From: Actinomycetota bacterium
GTDB taxonomy: Bacteria; Actinomycetota; Thermoleophilia; Gaiellales; Gaiellaceae
DNA: 64,000 nucleotides
Assembly: GCA_003152275.1 (NCBI GenBank)
Contig: PLZU01000098.1
Coordinates: forward strand, 118,274 to 182,273
Reading direction: 5' to 3'
Part shown: positions 9,414-19,623 of the stretch, one piece after another
Numbering within the stretch: position 1 is the first letter of the stretch
How the letters are laid out: every line of letters starts with the position of its first letter
The notes under the pieces: generated by a model
What the model saw: only the letters and a program-made list of their open reading frames with translations
Databases searched by the model: none
What the model was told of the DNA's origin: nothing
Translations under genes and position numbers: made by a program

Positions 9414-10423
9414 TCGACCTTCGCTCGGACACGCTGACGAAGCCGTCACCGGAGATGCTCGCCGCCATGGTGGCCGCCGAAATCGGCGACGAGCAGTACC
9501 TCGAAGATCCGACCGTCAACGAGCTGCAGCGTCGCATGGCCGAGCTGCTCGGACACGATGCGGCGCTCTTTTTCCCGACTGCGACGATGGCGAACCAGGC
9601 GGCGCTGCGCGCGCAGACGAAGCCGGGCTCGATGCTCCTCGCGGAGGAGCGCACGCACGTGCTCGTGTATGAGTGGGGTGGGCCGGCGATCCACTCCGGG
9701 CTCGTGATGAAGGGCGTCAAGGCGGAGGCCGGGCGCGTCACGCCGGATCACATTGCCGCCGAGGACCGGTTGGAGCTGGGGCCGGGCGGCATCGTCGTGC
9801 TCGAAAACACGCACCGCAGCTCCGGCGGGCGGATCTGGCCGCTCAACGAGTTCCAGGCGACCGTCGACGCTGCGCACGAACGAGGGGTCGCCGTCCACCT
9901 CGACGGCGCGCGGCTCTTCAATGCCGCGGTGGGCGCGGGCATCTTGCCGGCGGAGTGGGCACGCCACGCCGACTCGGTCACCATCTGCTTCTCGAAGGGC
10001 CTCGGCTGCCCGCTCGGCGCCGTGCTCGCAGGATCCGCCGCGTTCATCGAGCGGGCGTGGGAGAGCAAGTACCTCTTTGGCGGCGCGATGCGGCAGGCCG
10101 GCGTGATTGCCGCGGCGGCGCTCTACGCGCTCGACCACAACGTCGAGCGGCTTGCCGACGACCATGCACGAGCGCGGCGGCTCGCCGATGGGCTCGGCCT
10201 CGACATCAGCGTTGTCGATACGAATTTCGTCGCGATCGACGATCCGGGAGGAGACGGCGAAGCGCGCCTCGCCGCACGCGGTGTCCTCGTCAGCGACCTG
10301 CGTCCTGGCGTGCTGCGTGCGATCACGCACCTCGACGTCACGGATGACGATGTCGATCAGGCGATCGAGATCATCTCAGACGCGCTGACCGCTACTCGTA
10401 CTGCAGCGCCTCGAGCACGTTGA
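9410..10423 (+). CDS. ltaE: Low-specificity L-threonine aldolase
   Basis: MIDLRSDTLTKPSPEMLAAM, VHLDGARLFNAAV, SVTICFSKGLGCPLGAVLAGS. Confidence 0.93.
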   Translation: MIDLRSDTLTKPSPEMLAAMVAAEIGDEQYLEDPTVNELQRRMAELLGHDAALFFPTATMANQAALRAQTKPGSMLLAEERTHVLVYEWGGPAIHSGLVMKGVKAEAGRVTPDHIAAEDRLELGPGGIVVLENTHRSSGGRIWPLNEFQATVDAAHERGVAVHLDGARLFNAAVGAGILPAEWARHADSVTICFSKGLGCPLGAVLAGSAAFIERAWESKYLFGGAMRQAGVIAAAALYALDHNVERLADDHARARRLADGLGLDISVVDTNFVAIDDPGGDGEARLAARGVLVSDLRPGVLRAITHLDVTDDDVDQAIEIISDALTATRTAAPRAR

Positions 10424-12956
10424 GCCGACCGGCACGGCGCGCCGGGAAGATCGCCGCGAACAGGCCTGCGACGATGGCTCCCACAACGAACACGATCAGG
10501 GTCAGCCACGGGATCGTGAACGCCGGGTAGCTGATCGCCTTGCCGACCATGAGCGCGAGCACGATCCCGACGGGGATTCCGAGTGCCGCGCCGAGCAGGG
10601 CCGTGATGATGCTCTCGTGCCGGATCATGTTGCGCACCTGGCGACGTGTCATGCCGACAGCGCGCAGCATCCCGATCTCGCGGGTGCGTTCGAACACGGT
10701 CAGCACGAGGGTGTTCACGATCCCGAAGAGACTGATCAGGATCGAGAGCGACAGCAGCACGTAGAGCAGCTTCAGGAGGAACGTGATGCCGCCTTCCTCC
10801 AGCGTGATGAATTGCGACTTCGTCTGGATCTTCGCGTCGGGGAATCTCGCAAGCGCCTGTTTGAGGCGTGCAGTGTTTGCGGTGGTGACGCCGCCGCGCG
10901 TCGTCACGAACGAAAACAGGTCCTGCGGGTTCGCGTACTCGCGATCGAACCGCGTCGTCGAGATCGTGATGTCGCCAAACGGCGAGCCTCCCTTGGGCGG
11001 ATCGAAGATCCCCAGCAGTTTCAGCTGCAGCACGCTTCCGGTCGGCGTCTTCAGGTTGATCGGCGAGCCGACGCTGAGCTTGTTGTCCTTCGCGTAGCTC
11101 TTCGCAACGAATGCGCCGTCTTGCCCGAGTTGCGCCGGTGTCGCGGCACTGCCTTCCGTCCACTTGAGGTCGATGACCTTGCTGACGTTCGGCTCGACCG
11201 CCGTGATCCCGATGCGGCTGCCGAATGCCTCCGCCTCGCCGGCGCGAACGCCGCTCACGACCTCGACGCCCGGAACGCCGTTGAGCGCCTTCTCCGAGGC
11301 GATCGAGGTCGGGGTGAAGCCGTTCTGCGACGTGAGTGCGTAGTCGGCGGTGAAGAGCTTGTTCACCGAGTCCGAGAAGGTCGACTTGATCCCGGCTGCG
11401 AGAACGGAGACGAGCGTCACGAGCGTCACGCCGATCATCAGCGCCGACGCCGTCGACGCGGTCCGCGAAGGATTGCGGATCGAGTTGCCACGCGCGAGCC
11501 TCCCCGACGCACCGCCCCAGCGCGCGGCCGGCCAGCCGAGCACGCGTGCAATCGGTGGAACGAGCGTGGGCGCGAGCATTGCGACACCGACGAACACTCC
11601 CAAGGCGCCGATGCCGAGCGAGAGCAGCCGAGCCTTCGTAGCGAGGCCACCAACGAAGAGGCCGACGAGCATGAGCCCGACTGAGGCGAGGATCACGACG
11701 ATCGCGATGTACGGACCGAAGCGGGCCAGCCGCGACCGCGGCAGCACCGCGCCCTCACGCACCGCTGCGATCGGCTCAACGCGCGTCGCCCGCAAGGCGG
11801 GTCGGATCGCGGCGATCAACGTGACCACAACGCCGACGAGTAGCCCAACGACGACGGTGCGCTCCTTGAACACCGTTCCGACCTGCGGCAGGTCGATTCC
11901 AAACGAGACGAAGAGCGCGTTCAGCAGCTTGGCCAGCGCGAGACCGAGGAAGAGCCCGATCACCGACGCGATTACGCCGATGACGAACGCCTCGAGCACC
12001 ACCGACCAGTAGACCTGTCGTCGCGTCGCACCGAGCGTGCGGAGCGTCGCGAGCTCACGCATGCGCTGCGCGATCGTGATTCCGAGTGTGTTTGCGATCA
12101 CGAACGCTCCGACGAAGAGAGCGATGAACCCGAACGCGAGCAGGAAGTACTCGAGGAAGCTGAGGAAGCCATTCGTGTCCTTCGCGGCCTGCTTCGCCTC
12201 CTGCGCGCCGGTACGAACCTGGGCGGTCGCCGGCAGGAGCGGTTTGACCTGTGCGACGAGCTGATCGGGCGTGACGTTCTGCTTGGACGCGAGACCGATC
12301 GAGTCGAGCTTTCCGACCTTGTCGAAGATCCGCTGGGCGGTGGGGAGGTCGAAGATCGCGATCGTCGCGCCACCGAGCGAGCTCACGCCGCCAAGGCGGA
12401 CGGTGCCGACGATGCGGAACCGCTCGACCGGGCCGTGCGTGAGCACCCCGATCGTGTCGCCGACCGCGAAGTGCTTCGTGTTCGCGGTCTTCGCGTCGAT
12501 CGCGATCTCGTTCGGTCCCTGAGGCCAGCGGCCCGTTGTCAGGACGAGCGGGTTGAACCGCTGGTCCCCCTTCGGATTGACGCTGAAGGCGAGGCTCGGC
12601 GCGCCGCCCGCGCTCGTGAGGACTTTGTTGTTGTGGCCCACGAGCTTCGCCTCGTCCGTGATCCCACCCTCCGCCAGCGCCACGCCAGGAAGCGCACGAA
12701 CCTTCTGGAGTAGCGATTCGGGCAGGGATGGCGGCGTGATGCCGTTATTCGCGCTTCCGCCGATCGCGCTCTTCCCGGTGATCACGGCGTCGGTGTTCTT
12801 GTAGACCTGGCTGAAGACGGTTCCGAACGCCGCCTTGATCGTGTCCGTGAGGACGAACGTGCCGCTGATCATCGCGACACCGAGCACGATCGAGACCGCC
12901 GTCAGCGCAGCGCGCAGCTTGCGGCCGAGCAGGCCCTTGAGCGCAACGGTGATCAC
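10392..12956 (-). CDS. ABC transporter permease, FtsX/MacB type
   Basis: Two FtsX modules; ELATLRTLGATRRQV and EIGMLRAVGMTRRQVRNMI; GTG start overlaps upstream ATPase stop. Confidence 0.92.
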   Translation of the reverse strand: MITVALKGLLGRKLRAALTAVSIVLGVAMISGTFVLTDTIKAAFGTVFSQVYKNTDAVITGKSAIGGSANNGITPPSLPESLLQKVRALPGVALAEGGITDEAKLVGHNNKVLTSAGGAPSLAFSVNPKGDQRFNPLVLTTGRWPQGPNEIAIDAKTANTKHFAVGDTIGVLTHGPVERFRIVGTVRLGGVSSLGGATIAIFDLPTAQRIFDKVGKLDSIGLASKQNVTPDQLVAQVKPLLPATAQVRTGAQEAKQAAKDTNGFLSFLEYFLLAFGFIALFVGAFVIANTLGITIAQRMRELATLRTLGATRRQVYWSVVLEAFVIGVIASVIGLFLGLALAKLLNALFVSFGIDLPQVGTVFKERTVVVGLLVGVVVTLIAAIRPALRATRVEPIAAVREGAVLPRSRLARFGPYIAIVVILASVGLMLVGLFVGGLATKARLLSLGIGALGVFVGVAMLAPTLVPPIARVLGWPAARWGGASGRLARGNSIRNPSRTASTASALMIGVTLVTLVSVLAAGIKSTFSDSVNKLFTADYALTSQNGFTPTSIASEKALNGVPGVEVVSGVRAGEAEAFGSRIGITAVEPNVSKVIDLKWTEGSAATPAQLGQDGAFVAKSYAKDNKLSVGSPINLKTPTGSVLQLKLLGIFDPPKGGSPFGDITISTTRFDREYANPQDLFSFVTTRGGVTTANTARLKQALARFPDAKIQTKSQFITLEEGGITFLLKLLYVLLSLSILISLFGIVNTLVLTVFERTREIGMLRAVGMTRRQVRNMIRHESIITALLGAALGIPVGIVLALMVGKAISYPAFTIPWLTLIVFVVGAIVAGLFAAIFPARRAGRLNVLEALQYE

Positions 12957-13717
12957 GAATCGAGCGAGCTGATCACGTCGAGCACCTGGGCCTGGCTCGC
13001 GTCTTTCAGTTCCTGCACGATCAGCCCGTCCGCGAGGAACAGGATCCGATCCGCGATCACTGCGGCGCGGGATTCGTGCGTCACCATCACGGTCGTCTGT
13101 CCGTAGTTCGTCACCGACGCGCGCAGAAGCTCGAGGATCTCGCCACCGGTCTTCGAGTCGAGGTTGCCGGTTGGCTCGTCCGCGAAGAGGATCGTCGGCC
13201 GTGTGACGAGCGCGCGCGCGAGCGCGACACGCTGCTGCTGGCCGCCCGAGAGCTCTGACGGGCGGTGCGTGCGGCGGTCGGTGAGGCCCGTCTGCTTGAG
13301 CAGGTCTTCGAGCCACTGGCGCTCCGGCTTCTCGCCGGCGATCGTGAGCGGCAGCACGACGTTCTCCTCGGCCGTGAGCATCGGCAGCAGGTTGAAGAAC
13401 TGGAAGACGAAACCGATGTGCTGCCTGCGCAAGCGCGTCAGCTTGCCGTCATCGAGCGAGGTGATCTCGGTGCCCGCGATCTCGACCGTGCCTTCGGTCG
13501 GCTTGTCGAGCCCCGCGAGGATGTGCATAAGCGTCGACTTACCGGAGCCCGATGGACCCATCACGGCAACGAGCTGGCCTGCCTCGACGCCGAGTGAGAC
13601 GCCTCGCAGCGCGTCGACTGTCGTCGCGCCCTCGCCATAACGGCGCGTCACATCGGTCGCCTGTACGACGGTCCCCTGCTGTGCCGGCGCGGGAACGCCC
13701 TCCTCGATGACCGCCAT
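12953..13717 (-). CDS. ABC transporter ATP-binding protein (MacB/LolD type)
   Basis: Walker A GPSGSGKST, LSGGQQQRVALARAL, ILFADEPTGNLD. Confidence 0.95.
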   Translation of the reverse strand: MAVIEEGVPAPAQQGTVVQATDVTRRYGEGATTVDALRGVSLGVEAGQLVAVMGPSGSGKSTLMHILAGLDKPTEGTVEIAGTEITSLDDGKLTRLRRQHIGFVFQFFNLLPMLTAEENVVLPLTIAGEKPERQWLEDLLKQTGLTDRRTHRPSELSGGQQQRVALARALVTRPTILFADEPTGNLDSKTGGEILELLRASVTNYGQTTVMVTHESRAAVIADRILFLADGLIVQELKDASQAQVLDVISSLDS

Positions 13718-13727
13718 CCCCGGCAGG

Positions 13728-14768
13728 CTAGCGATTCCCGGCGAAGAGGAATCCGACTACGACGAGCGCATACGCGGCCACGAGCAGAGCGCCCTCCCGC
13801 CGCGTCGAACGGCCGTTCCGTACAGCCAACACCGTCAGCACGACGGCCGCTCCCATCGCCACCGCTTCCTCCCAGCGGAAGGTCAGAGGGAGGTTGTGCG
13901 AAAAGAAGAGCGAGAGCAGCATCACGGCCGGCGTGACGAGCAACGCGACCTGCGCGCTCGACGAGATGGCGATCTCGCTTGCGAGCTTCATCTTGCCCGC
14001 GCGGGCGATCACGACGGCGCCGCCGTGCTCGGCTGCGTTGCCCACGACCGCGACGATCACCGCTGCGATGAAGAACTCGCTCGCGCCGACCGCTTTCGCG
14101 AACGCGTCGAGCGAGTGCACGAGGATCTCGCTCACGACGGCGGTCAGGGCCGTTGCGATTGCGAGGGCCAGGAGCGCGCGCGACAACGTCCAGGCGCCTT
14201 CAGCCGGTTCGCCGCGTTCGGCCTGCGAATGCCGACGCAAATTGCGAATCGTCACGACGAGATAGAGCGCGAGCAAGACGACCGCGATCGGAATCGAGAC
14301 GACGACGGCGACATGACGCTCGGGCGAGCCCGTGTAGCCGAGCACGATCGCAGGCAGCGCGATCAGGACCGCTGCACCGCAGAGCCCCAGCTGAGTGAGC
14401 AGCGAGCGTCGGTCGATCGGCGCGTCGTCAGGGCCGACGAGCTGTGCGATGCCGAACACGAGCAACAGGTTCGAGATCACGGAACCCGCCAGCGAGCCTC
14501 GAACGACCTGCGGCAAGCCGGAGTGGATGGCGAAGAGCGCGATGATCAGCTCGGGCGCGTTGCCGAAGCTCGCGTTCAGGAACCCGCCGATGCCCGCCCC
14601 GGTGTGCTCGGCCGCATGCTCGGTCGCCTCGCCGATCAGCCACGCGAGCGGGATCAGCGCCGCGCACGAGAGCACGAAGAGCAGCACCTTGTCCGCATGC
14701 GTCACGTAGTTGACGAGGATCGTCACGGGCGCGAGCGCGAGCAGCGCCAAGAGGATCCTGCGAGTCAA
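13728..14768 (-). CDS. Calcium/proton exchanger (Cax)
   Basis: GEATEHAAEHTGAGIGGFLNASFGNAPELIIALFA and VGNAAEHGGAVVIARAGKMKLASEIAISSSAQ; TTG start assumed. Confidence 0.9.
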   Translation of the reverse strand: MTRRILLALLALAPVTILVNYVTHADKVLLFVLSCAALIPLAWLIGEATEHAAEHTGAGIGGFLNASFGNAPELIIALFAIHSGLPQVVRGSLAGSVISNLLLVFGIAQLVGPDDAPIDRRSLLTQLGLCGAAVLIALPAIVLGYTGSPERHVAVVVSIPIAVVLLALYLVVTIRNLRRHSQAERGEPAEGAWTLSRALLALAIATALTAVVSEILVHSLDAFAKAVGASEFFIAAVIVAVVGNAAEHGGAVVIARAGKMKLASEIAISSSAQVALLVTPAVMLLSLFFSHNLPLTFRWEEAVAMGAAVVLTVLAVRNGRSTRREGALLVAAYALVVVGFLFAGNR

Positions 14769-14789
14769 AGCGCGGGTAGCGTATCCGGC

Positions 14790-15500
14790 GTGCTTGCAGC
14801 TGTCTTGTTCGATTGGGGCGACACGCTCATGCAGTGGGCGCCCGAACCGGACCTGCTCGAAGCGGGGCACGCCGCCGGCTTCGGCGCGCTCGGGCGCGAT
14901 CCGGTGCCGGCGATGACCGAGCGGTTTCGTACGGCCTACCTGTCGACGTTCTTCGAGCCGGGGTTGATCGAAGAGGTCGAGTATCCGGCGCAGGTGCGGC
15001 GCCTCCTCGCCGAGTTCGAGATCGAGGTGAGCGACGAGGAGCTCGCGCGATTCCTCGAGGCGGAGCACGCGGCGTGGGCGCCCGCACGTCAGCTCGCCAC
15101 GACGACCCATGCGCTGCTCGAGGCGTTGCGGGAGCGCGGTCTGAAGCTCGGGCTCGTCTCGAATGCGTTCGACCCGCCGGATCTGCTGCACCGAGATCTC
15201 GCCGAGTTCGGCATCGCGGAGCGCCTCGACGTCGCCCTCTTCTCCTCGGAGGTGGGGCGCCGCAAGCCCGACCCCGAGATCTTCCAGCGGGCCCTCGACG
15301 CCCTCGGTGTTGACGCGCCTGAGGCTTTGTTCGTCGGCGACACGCTTGCCAGCGATATCGCAGGCGCCGCGGCGATCGGCATGCACACCTGCCAGGCTCT
15401 GTGGTTCCGGGCGGACGACGACTCCGGCGCGCCGGAGCCCGACTTCCAGGCCTTCACCCAGATGGACGTGCTGACGATCGCCCGCCGGCTGCAGGGCTGA
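14790..15500 (+). CDS. HAD family hydrolase
   Basis: AAVLFDWGDTL, LGLVSNAFD, GRRKPDPEIFQRAL, ALFVGDTLASDIAGA. Confidence 0.9.
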   Translation: MLAAVLFDWGDTLMQWAPEPDLLEAGHAAGFGALGRDPVPAMTERFRTAYLSTFFEPGLIEEVEYPAQVRRLLAEFEIEVSDEELARFLEAEHAAWAPARQLATTTHALLEALRERGLKLGLVSNAFDPPDLLHRDLAEFGIAERLDVALFSSEVGRRKPDPEIFQRALDALGVDAPEALFVGDTLASDIAGAAAIGMHTCQALWFRADDDSGAPEPDFQAFTQMDVLTIARRLQG

Positions 15501-15583
15501 GTCGCGACTCCGCTTGCGCAAGCACCAACCGGGCCACCTGTCAAGTCTTGCGTGAGCCCGAAAGTGTCACCCACAATGTGTCG

Positions 15584-15979
15584 ATGAGTGAGCTCGCCAC
15601 CCCGCTGACCCTTCGGCCCCAGGACGAGGTCGAGTGCCGGCTTTGCGAGGTCCACTGCGACAAGGTTGTCTATCCAGCGGCGTGCACGGAACGCTCGTGC
15701 CCGTTCGTCTATGCGTACGAGGAGCACGGGCACACCTTCATGGGCTGCATGCAGAAGGTGTACGAGGTCGAGATCGACGTCGACATGGTGCGCGCGGCGG
15801 AGCGCAGGCGAGAAGGCTTCGGCGCCGTCCGCGCGACGAAGCGACCGCTGCCGATGTGCCAGTCGGAGATCGACCCGTGCTTCACGCATCGAGCGGGTGA
15901 GCTCGGCTGCGTCAACCCAGAGTTCAACGAGCTGCCGGCGGGATCGCCGACATTTCGGGTCTTCGCGCGCCTAACCTAG
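15584..15979 (+). CDS. Cysteine-rich conserved hypothetical protein
   Basis: CRLCEVHCDK...CTERSCPFVYAYEEHGHTFMGCMQK...MCQSEIDPCF...GCV. Confidence 0.7.
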   Translation: MSELATPLTLRPQDEVECRLCEVHCDKVVYPAACTERSCPFVYAYEEHGHTFMGCMQKVYEVEIDVDMVRAAERRREGFGAVRATKRPLPMCQSEIDPCFTHRAGELGCVNPEFNELPAGSPTFRVFARLT

Positions 15980-17108
15980 GCTCTGCGACAGCCCGCAGCG
16001 CGAGCACGCCGAGGAGCGGCCCGATCGCCGAGAGCGCGAACGCGAGGCGCCACGACCCCGAGGCGATTGCCGCGAACGCCGGCGGGGTGCCGGCCACGAC
16101 CACGCCGAGCAGTGTCTGCTGGAACCCGAGCGCGGCACCGGCGCGCGACGCGCCCGCCGCCTCGGCTGCTGCCGCGAAGGCGAGGCCGTTCCACGACATG
16201 CTGAGAACGCCCGCCACGACGAGCGCGGGTATGAGCACGGCGAGCGGTGCGTCGACGAAGGCGGCGACTGCAGCGGTTGCGGCGGCGAGAAGCAGACCGA
16301 TCTGCCGGACGGGGCGCAACCGGGCATGCAGCCGGTCCGACCACCGTCCGGCGCCGATCCGCGCGCCGATGCCGAGGACGTTGACGCCGGCGAGCACGCC
16401 CGCTGCGGCATGCGTCGAAACGCCGCGGTGCTCGTGCAGAAAGAGGACGATGAAGCCCGTCGTCGCGATCTGCGCGGTGAGGTAGAGCGCCGCGCCGCCG
16501 CCGAGCAGCCACATCCTGCGGTCGCCGAGCGGCCCCGTGACGTTTGCGATAACCGGCGCGGTGCGCTTCGGTGAGCCGCGCATCAGCGTGCCGGCAACGA
16601 GCGCGCCGCCGACGCAGCCGCAGCCGAGCACGAGGAACGCGAGGCGCGTGCCGCCCGACGACGCGAGCCACGGCAGTCCGGCAGCAGCGGCCGCGCCGCC
16701 TATCGGCACTGCGGTCTGCCGGATGCCGAGGGCGAGGCCGAGCTGATCGGAATGGAACCACGACATGATTGCGCGGCCGCTCGCGGCGTTGACGCTCGCT
16801 CCAAGCGCGCCCGCGGCGATCAGCACGCCGACGAGCGCCGGGTACGACCCGGTCCGACCGGCGGCCACGAGTGCAGCGCCGGCGCCCGCGAGTCCGACGA
16901 CGATCACGATGCGCTCGTCGAGGCGGTCGGCGAGCAACCCCCACGGAAGCAGCGTGAAGAGCATGCCGATGCCGACGGCACCGAGTACGACGCCCGTCTC
17001 GCCGAGCGTCAACCGGTAGTGCGAGCGGAGTGCAGGCGCAAGCGCGGGCAGCCCCACGGAGACCGCGGAGAAGGTCGCCTGCGCGAACGTGCCCGCGCCG
17101 AGGATCAC
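15924..17108 (-). CDS. MFS transporter
   Basis: About 12 hydrophobic segments; GVVLGAVGIGMLFTLLPWGLLADRLDER; GTG start overlaps nfo stop. Confidence 0.88.
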   Translation of the reverse strand: MILGAGTFAQATFSAVSVGLPALAPALRSHYRLTLGETGVVLGAVGIGMLFTLLPWGLLADRLDERIVIVVGLAGAGAALVAAGRTGSYPALVGVLIAAGALGASVNAASGRAIMSWFHSDQLGLALGIRQTAVPIGGAAAAAGLPWLASSGGTRLAFLVLGCGCVGGALVAGTLMRGSPKRTAPVIANVTGPLGDRRMWLLGGGAALYLTAQIATTGFIVLFLHEHRGVSTHAAAGVLAGVNVLGIGARIGAGRWSDRLHARLRPVRQIGLLLAAATAAVAAFVDAPLAVLIPALVVAGVLSMSWNGLAFAAAAEAAGASRAGAALGFQQTLLGVVVAGTPPAFAAIASGSWRLAFALSAIGPLLGVLALRAVAEPRLGARRPEMSAIPPAAR

Positions 17109-17959
17109 CCAGCGATAGCGCGTGCGTGCATCTCCTTCGCCTTTCGAACCTCGTTCGCATCCGGCCCCTGGCGCTCGGGGCCGGCCGTCTCGAGCACGGC
17201 GGGCAGGCCTTGCAGCCGCGGGTTGCCGAGGAAGACGCCGAGCTCCTCGCCGAGCAGCCCTTCGCCGATGTTCGCGTGGCGGTCGCGGTTCGAGCCGAGC
17301 TCCGCAGCCGAGTCGTTCACATGCAGCGCGCGCAAACGATCGAGACCGATCGAGGAGTCGACCTCGTCCAGCAGCGCGTCGAGCGCTACCGCGTCCGTGA
17401 CGTCGACACCCGACACGTAGAGATGGCACGAGTCGAGGCAGACGCCGAGCCGCGGATGGCGGTCGAGCCGCTCGTAGATCGTCGCAAGCTCATCGATCGA
17501 CCGGCCGATCGTTCCGCCGGCGCCGGCCGAGTTCTCCATCAGCAGCCACGTCTCGTCCGTGGACAGCTCGAGTACCTGCTCCATCGCCGGCAGCACACGC
17601 TCGAGTCCATGCTCGAAGCCGGAGCCGAGGTGCGAGCCGACATGGACGACCACGGCGTCGGCACCGATCGCGCCCGCGACCTGCATGGTGTTGCGCAGCG
17701 CCGCGACCGACTTCTCGTAGACCTCGTCGTTCGGCGCGGCGAAATTGCAGAGGTAGAGTGCGTGGCAGAGCACCCCGTGCAGCCCGACTTCGGCACGGCG
17801 GTCGCGGAAGCGGTCGAAGGTCGCCGGATCGTGGTTCGTCGGCCGCCAGGCGCGCGGGCTCTGCGTGAACACCTGCAGCGAGTCCGCGCCCACCGCCTCG
17901 GCGCGGTCGACGGCGGTATGGATGCCCCCGACGGAAGACAGATGCGCGCCGATGTACAC
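17105..17959 (-). CDS. nfo: Deoxyribonuclease IV (AP endonuclease, family 2)
   Basis: MYIGAHLSSVGGIHTAV, VVHVGSHLGSGFE, LLMENSAGAGGTIG, GVCLDSCHLYVSG, ALHVNDS. Confidence 0.95.
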   Translation of the reverse strand: MYIGAHLSSVGGIHTAVDRAEAVGADSLQVFTQSPRAWRPTNHDPATFDRFRDRRAEVGLHGVLCHALYLCNFAAPNDEVYEKSVAALRNTMQVAGAIGADAVVVHVGSHLGSGFEHGLERVLPAMEQVLELSTDETWLLMENSAGAGGTIGRSIDELATIYERLDRHPRLGVCLDSCHLYVSGVDVTDAVALDALLDEVDSSIGLDRLRALHVNDSAAELGSNRDRHANIGEGLLGEELGVFLGNPRLQGLPAVLETAGPERQGPDANEVRKAKEMHARAIAG

Positions 17960-17968
17960 CGGCCGACG

Positions 17969-19012
17969 CTAGCGGAGCCACGCCTCCAGGCGCGCCGCCT
18001 CCTCCTCGACCTCGCGGTGTGCGGCGCGGGGGAGAGGAGCGAACGGCGCCAGCGCGACCTTCCCGTTCTTGTCCGCCGTCTACGAGCCCGCGACGATGCC
18101 GTTGACGAGGAAGGTCTGCGTGACATCACCGTTCTTCGCGATCACGGCCTTGCGCAGCTCCTCAGGGAGGACGCGGCGCCGGTCGGCGTGCGCGAGCAGA
18201 AGGTTGTCCCATTTCGGCAGAAAGCGCACGGGCGCGGGCGTGTCGGCGGCAGGCAGCGCCGCGCGCTGGACGTCGAGGAGCTCGCGCCCGTTCTCGTCGC
18301 GGAAGCGCCGGAGCGGCTCGAGCGCCTCCACCGCGGAGGCGAAGTCGGCGACGCGGAGGCCCGACCAGTCGGCGATGTCAGCGCGCGTGGACGGTCCGAA
18401 GGCAGCGAGGTAACGGCGTACGAGCTCGGTGCGTGCAACGAGCGCGTCCAGCTCCGGTGGATCCGGATACGGGTGAAAGAGCCCGAGCGGCCGGCCTTTC
18501 CAGAGCGCGGACTGCGGCGCGTGCAAGAGGTGCGCGTGCCTACGGACGGCATGAAAGATCCGGCGTCGCGTGAGCTCGTCCGCGTGGCCGTGCGCTTCCT
18601 CAAGGTACGCGAGCCCTTCCTTGTGCGTGAGTGGCGCCTTCTCGGCGAGCCTGCGTGCACCCTTCACCGCATTGAGTGCGTGCGCGAGGTGCGTTTCGTC
18701 GTACCAGGTAGGCATGTCGCGGAGCGCCGCCTAGAAGACGGGGTAGTCGCGGATCGTCACCAGGTGCAGCGTTCCGCGCATCACGGTCGGCTTGATGACG
18801 TCGCCCCGGAGAATCGCGGCCTCGAGCGCCTCGCGCTTGAATCCGGTCACGCGCGACCAGAGCCCAACGTACGGCGAGGGGTGCCACTGGGCTTGCAGTC
18901 CGGCGAGTCGCTCGATCGCCGGCAGCACGCCGATCTTCTTGCGCTCGAGCAGCAGCTGCCGCGCAAGGGTCGCGCGGTTCAGCTCTTTCAGCGTCAGGAC
19001 CCGTTCTGCCAA
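17969..19012 (-). pseudogene. Winged-helix DNA-binding (HTH_42/AlkZ-like) protein with two in-frame UAG codons
   Basis: One continuous frame: 19012-18731 (MAERVLTLKELNRATLARQLLLERKK...RDYPVF), TAG, then AALRDMPTWYDETHLAHAL...FLVNGIVAGS, TAG at 18080-18082, then TADKNGKVALAPFAPLPRAAHREVEEEAARLEAWLR, TAG. Confidence 0.75.
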
Positions 19013-19602
19013 GGAGTCCTCCTGAACTCAACGGAACCGCCCGTGACGATCGCGAACGAGCCTTCGTCGCGAACCGAGCCGGGATTGACGAAGAGAGCAC
19101 CGTCGACGTAGCGCGTCCACTGCATGTGCGTGTGGCCGCCGGCAAGGATGTCGACTCCCGAGCCGCCGAGCAGATGCTCGACCTGCGCGTCGGGCGTCTC
19201 GGGCAGCAAGACGTCGTCGTAGGAGCGCGGCGAGCCGTGGAAGGCGCGGAGCATCAGGCCGTCGTCGAGCTCGATGTCGAGCGTCGGTACGAATGACCGG
19301 ATCTGGTCGAGCTGGCTCGGCTCGAGCTGCGCCAGCGTCCATTCGCGCTTCTCGAGCTGGCCCTGTGTGATCGGCTCCGGCGAGTCGGACGGCACCTCGA
19401 GCAGGAACGCGTCCGCGTTGCCAAGCACGACCGGCCAGCCAAGCTCAGCGAGCCGGTCGAGCACCTCCCGCGGCTCGTCGCCGCCCTGCACTGCGTCGCC
19501 GAGGCACACGACCCGCTCGACCCCGAGCCGTTCGAGCTCCACGACGACCGCGGCGAGCGCCGTGTCGGAGCCGTGGATGTCGGAGACGAGCGCGAGCGGC
19601 AC
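18994..19602 (-). CDS. Metallophosphoesterase (YfcE/MJ0936-like)
   Basis: LALVSDIHGSDTAL, VVCLGDAVQGG, VVLGNADAF, ILAGGHTHMQW, FVNPGSV. Confidence 0.93.
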   Translation of the reverse strand: MPLALVSDIHGSDTALAAVVVELERLGVERVVCLGDAVQGGDEPREVLDRLAELGWPVVLGNADAFLLEVPSDSPEPITQGQLEKREWTLAQLEPSQLDQIRSFVPTLDIELDDGLMLRAFHGSPRSYDDVLLPETPDAQVEHLLGGSGVDILAGGHTHMQWTRYVDGALFVNPGSVRDEGSFAIVTGGSVEFRRTPWQNGS

Positions 19603-19623
19603 CGCAACTACGATAGGCGCCCG

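Noticed and set aside
13707-15500. 597-aa ORFs on both strands at about 13.7-15.5 kb as single large proteins
   Set aside because: The plus ORF is only HAD hydrolase in its C-terminal part and the minus ORF only Cax in its C-terminal part; the remainder is antisense of the neighbour.
17030-19111. 693-aa plus-strand ORF
   Set aside because: Antisense to nfo, the winged-helix gene and the metallophosphoesterase; low-complexity R/E/V composition with no motifs.
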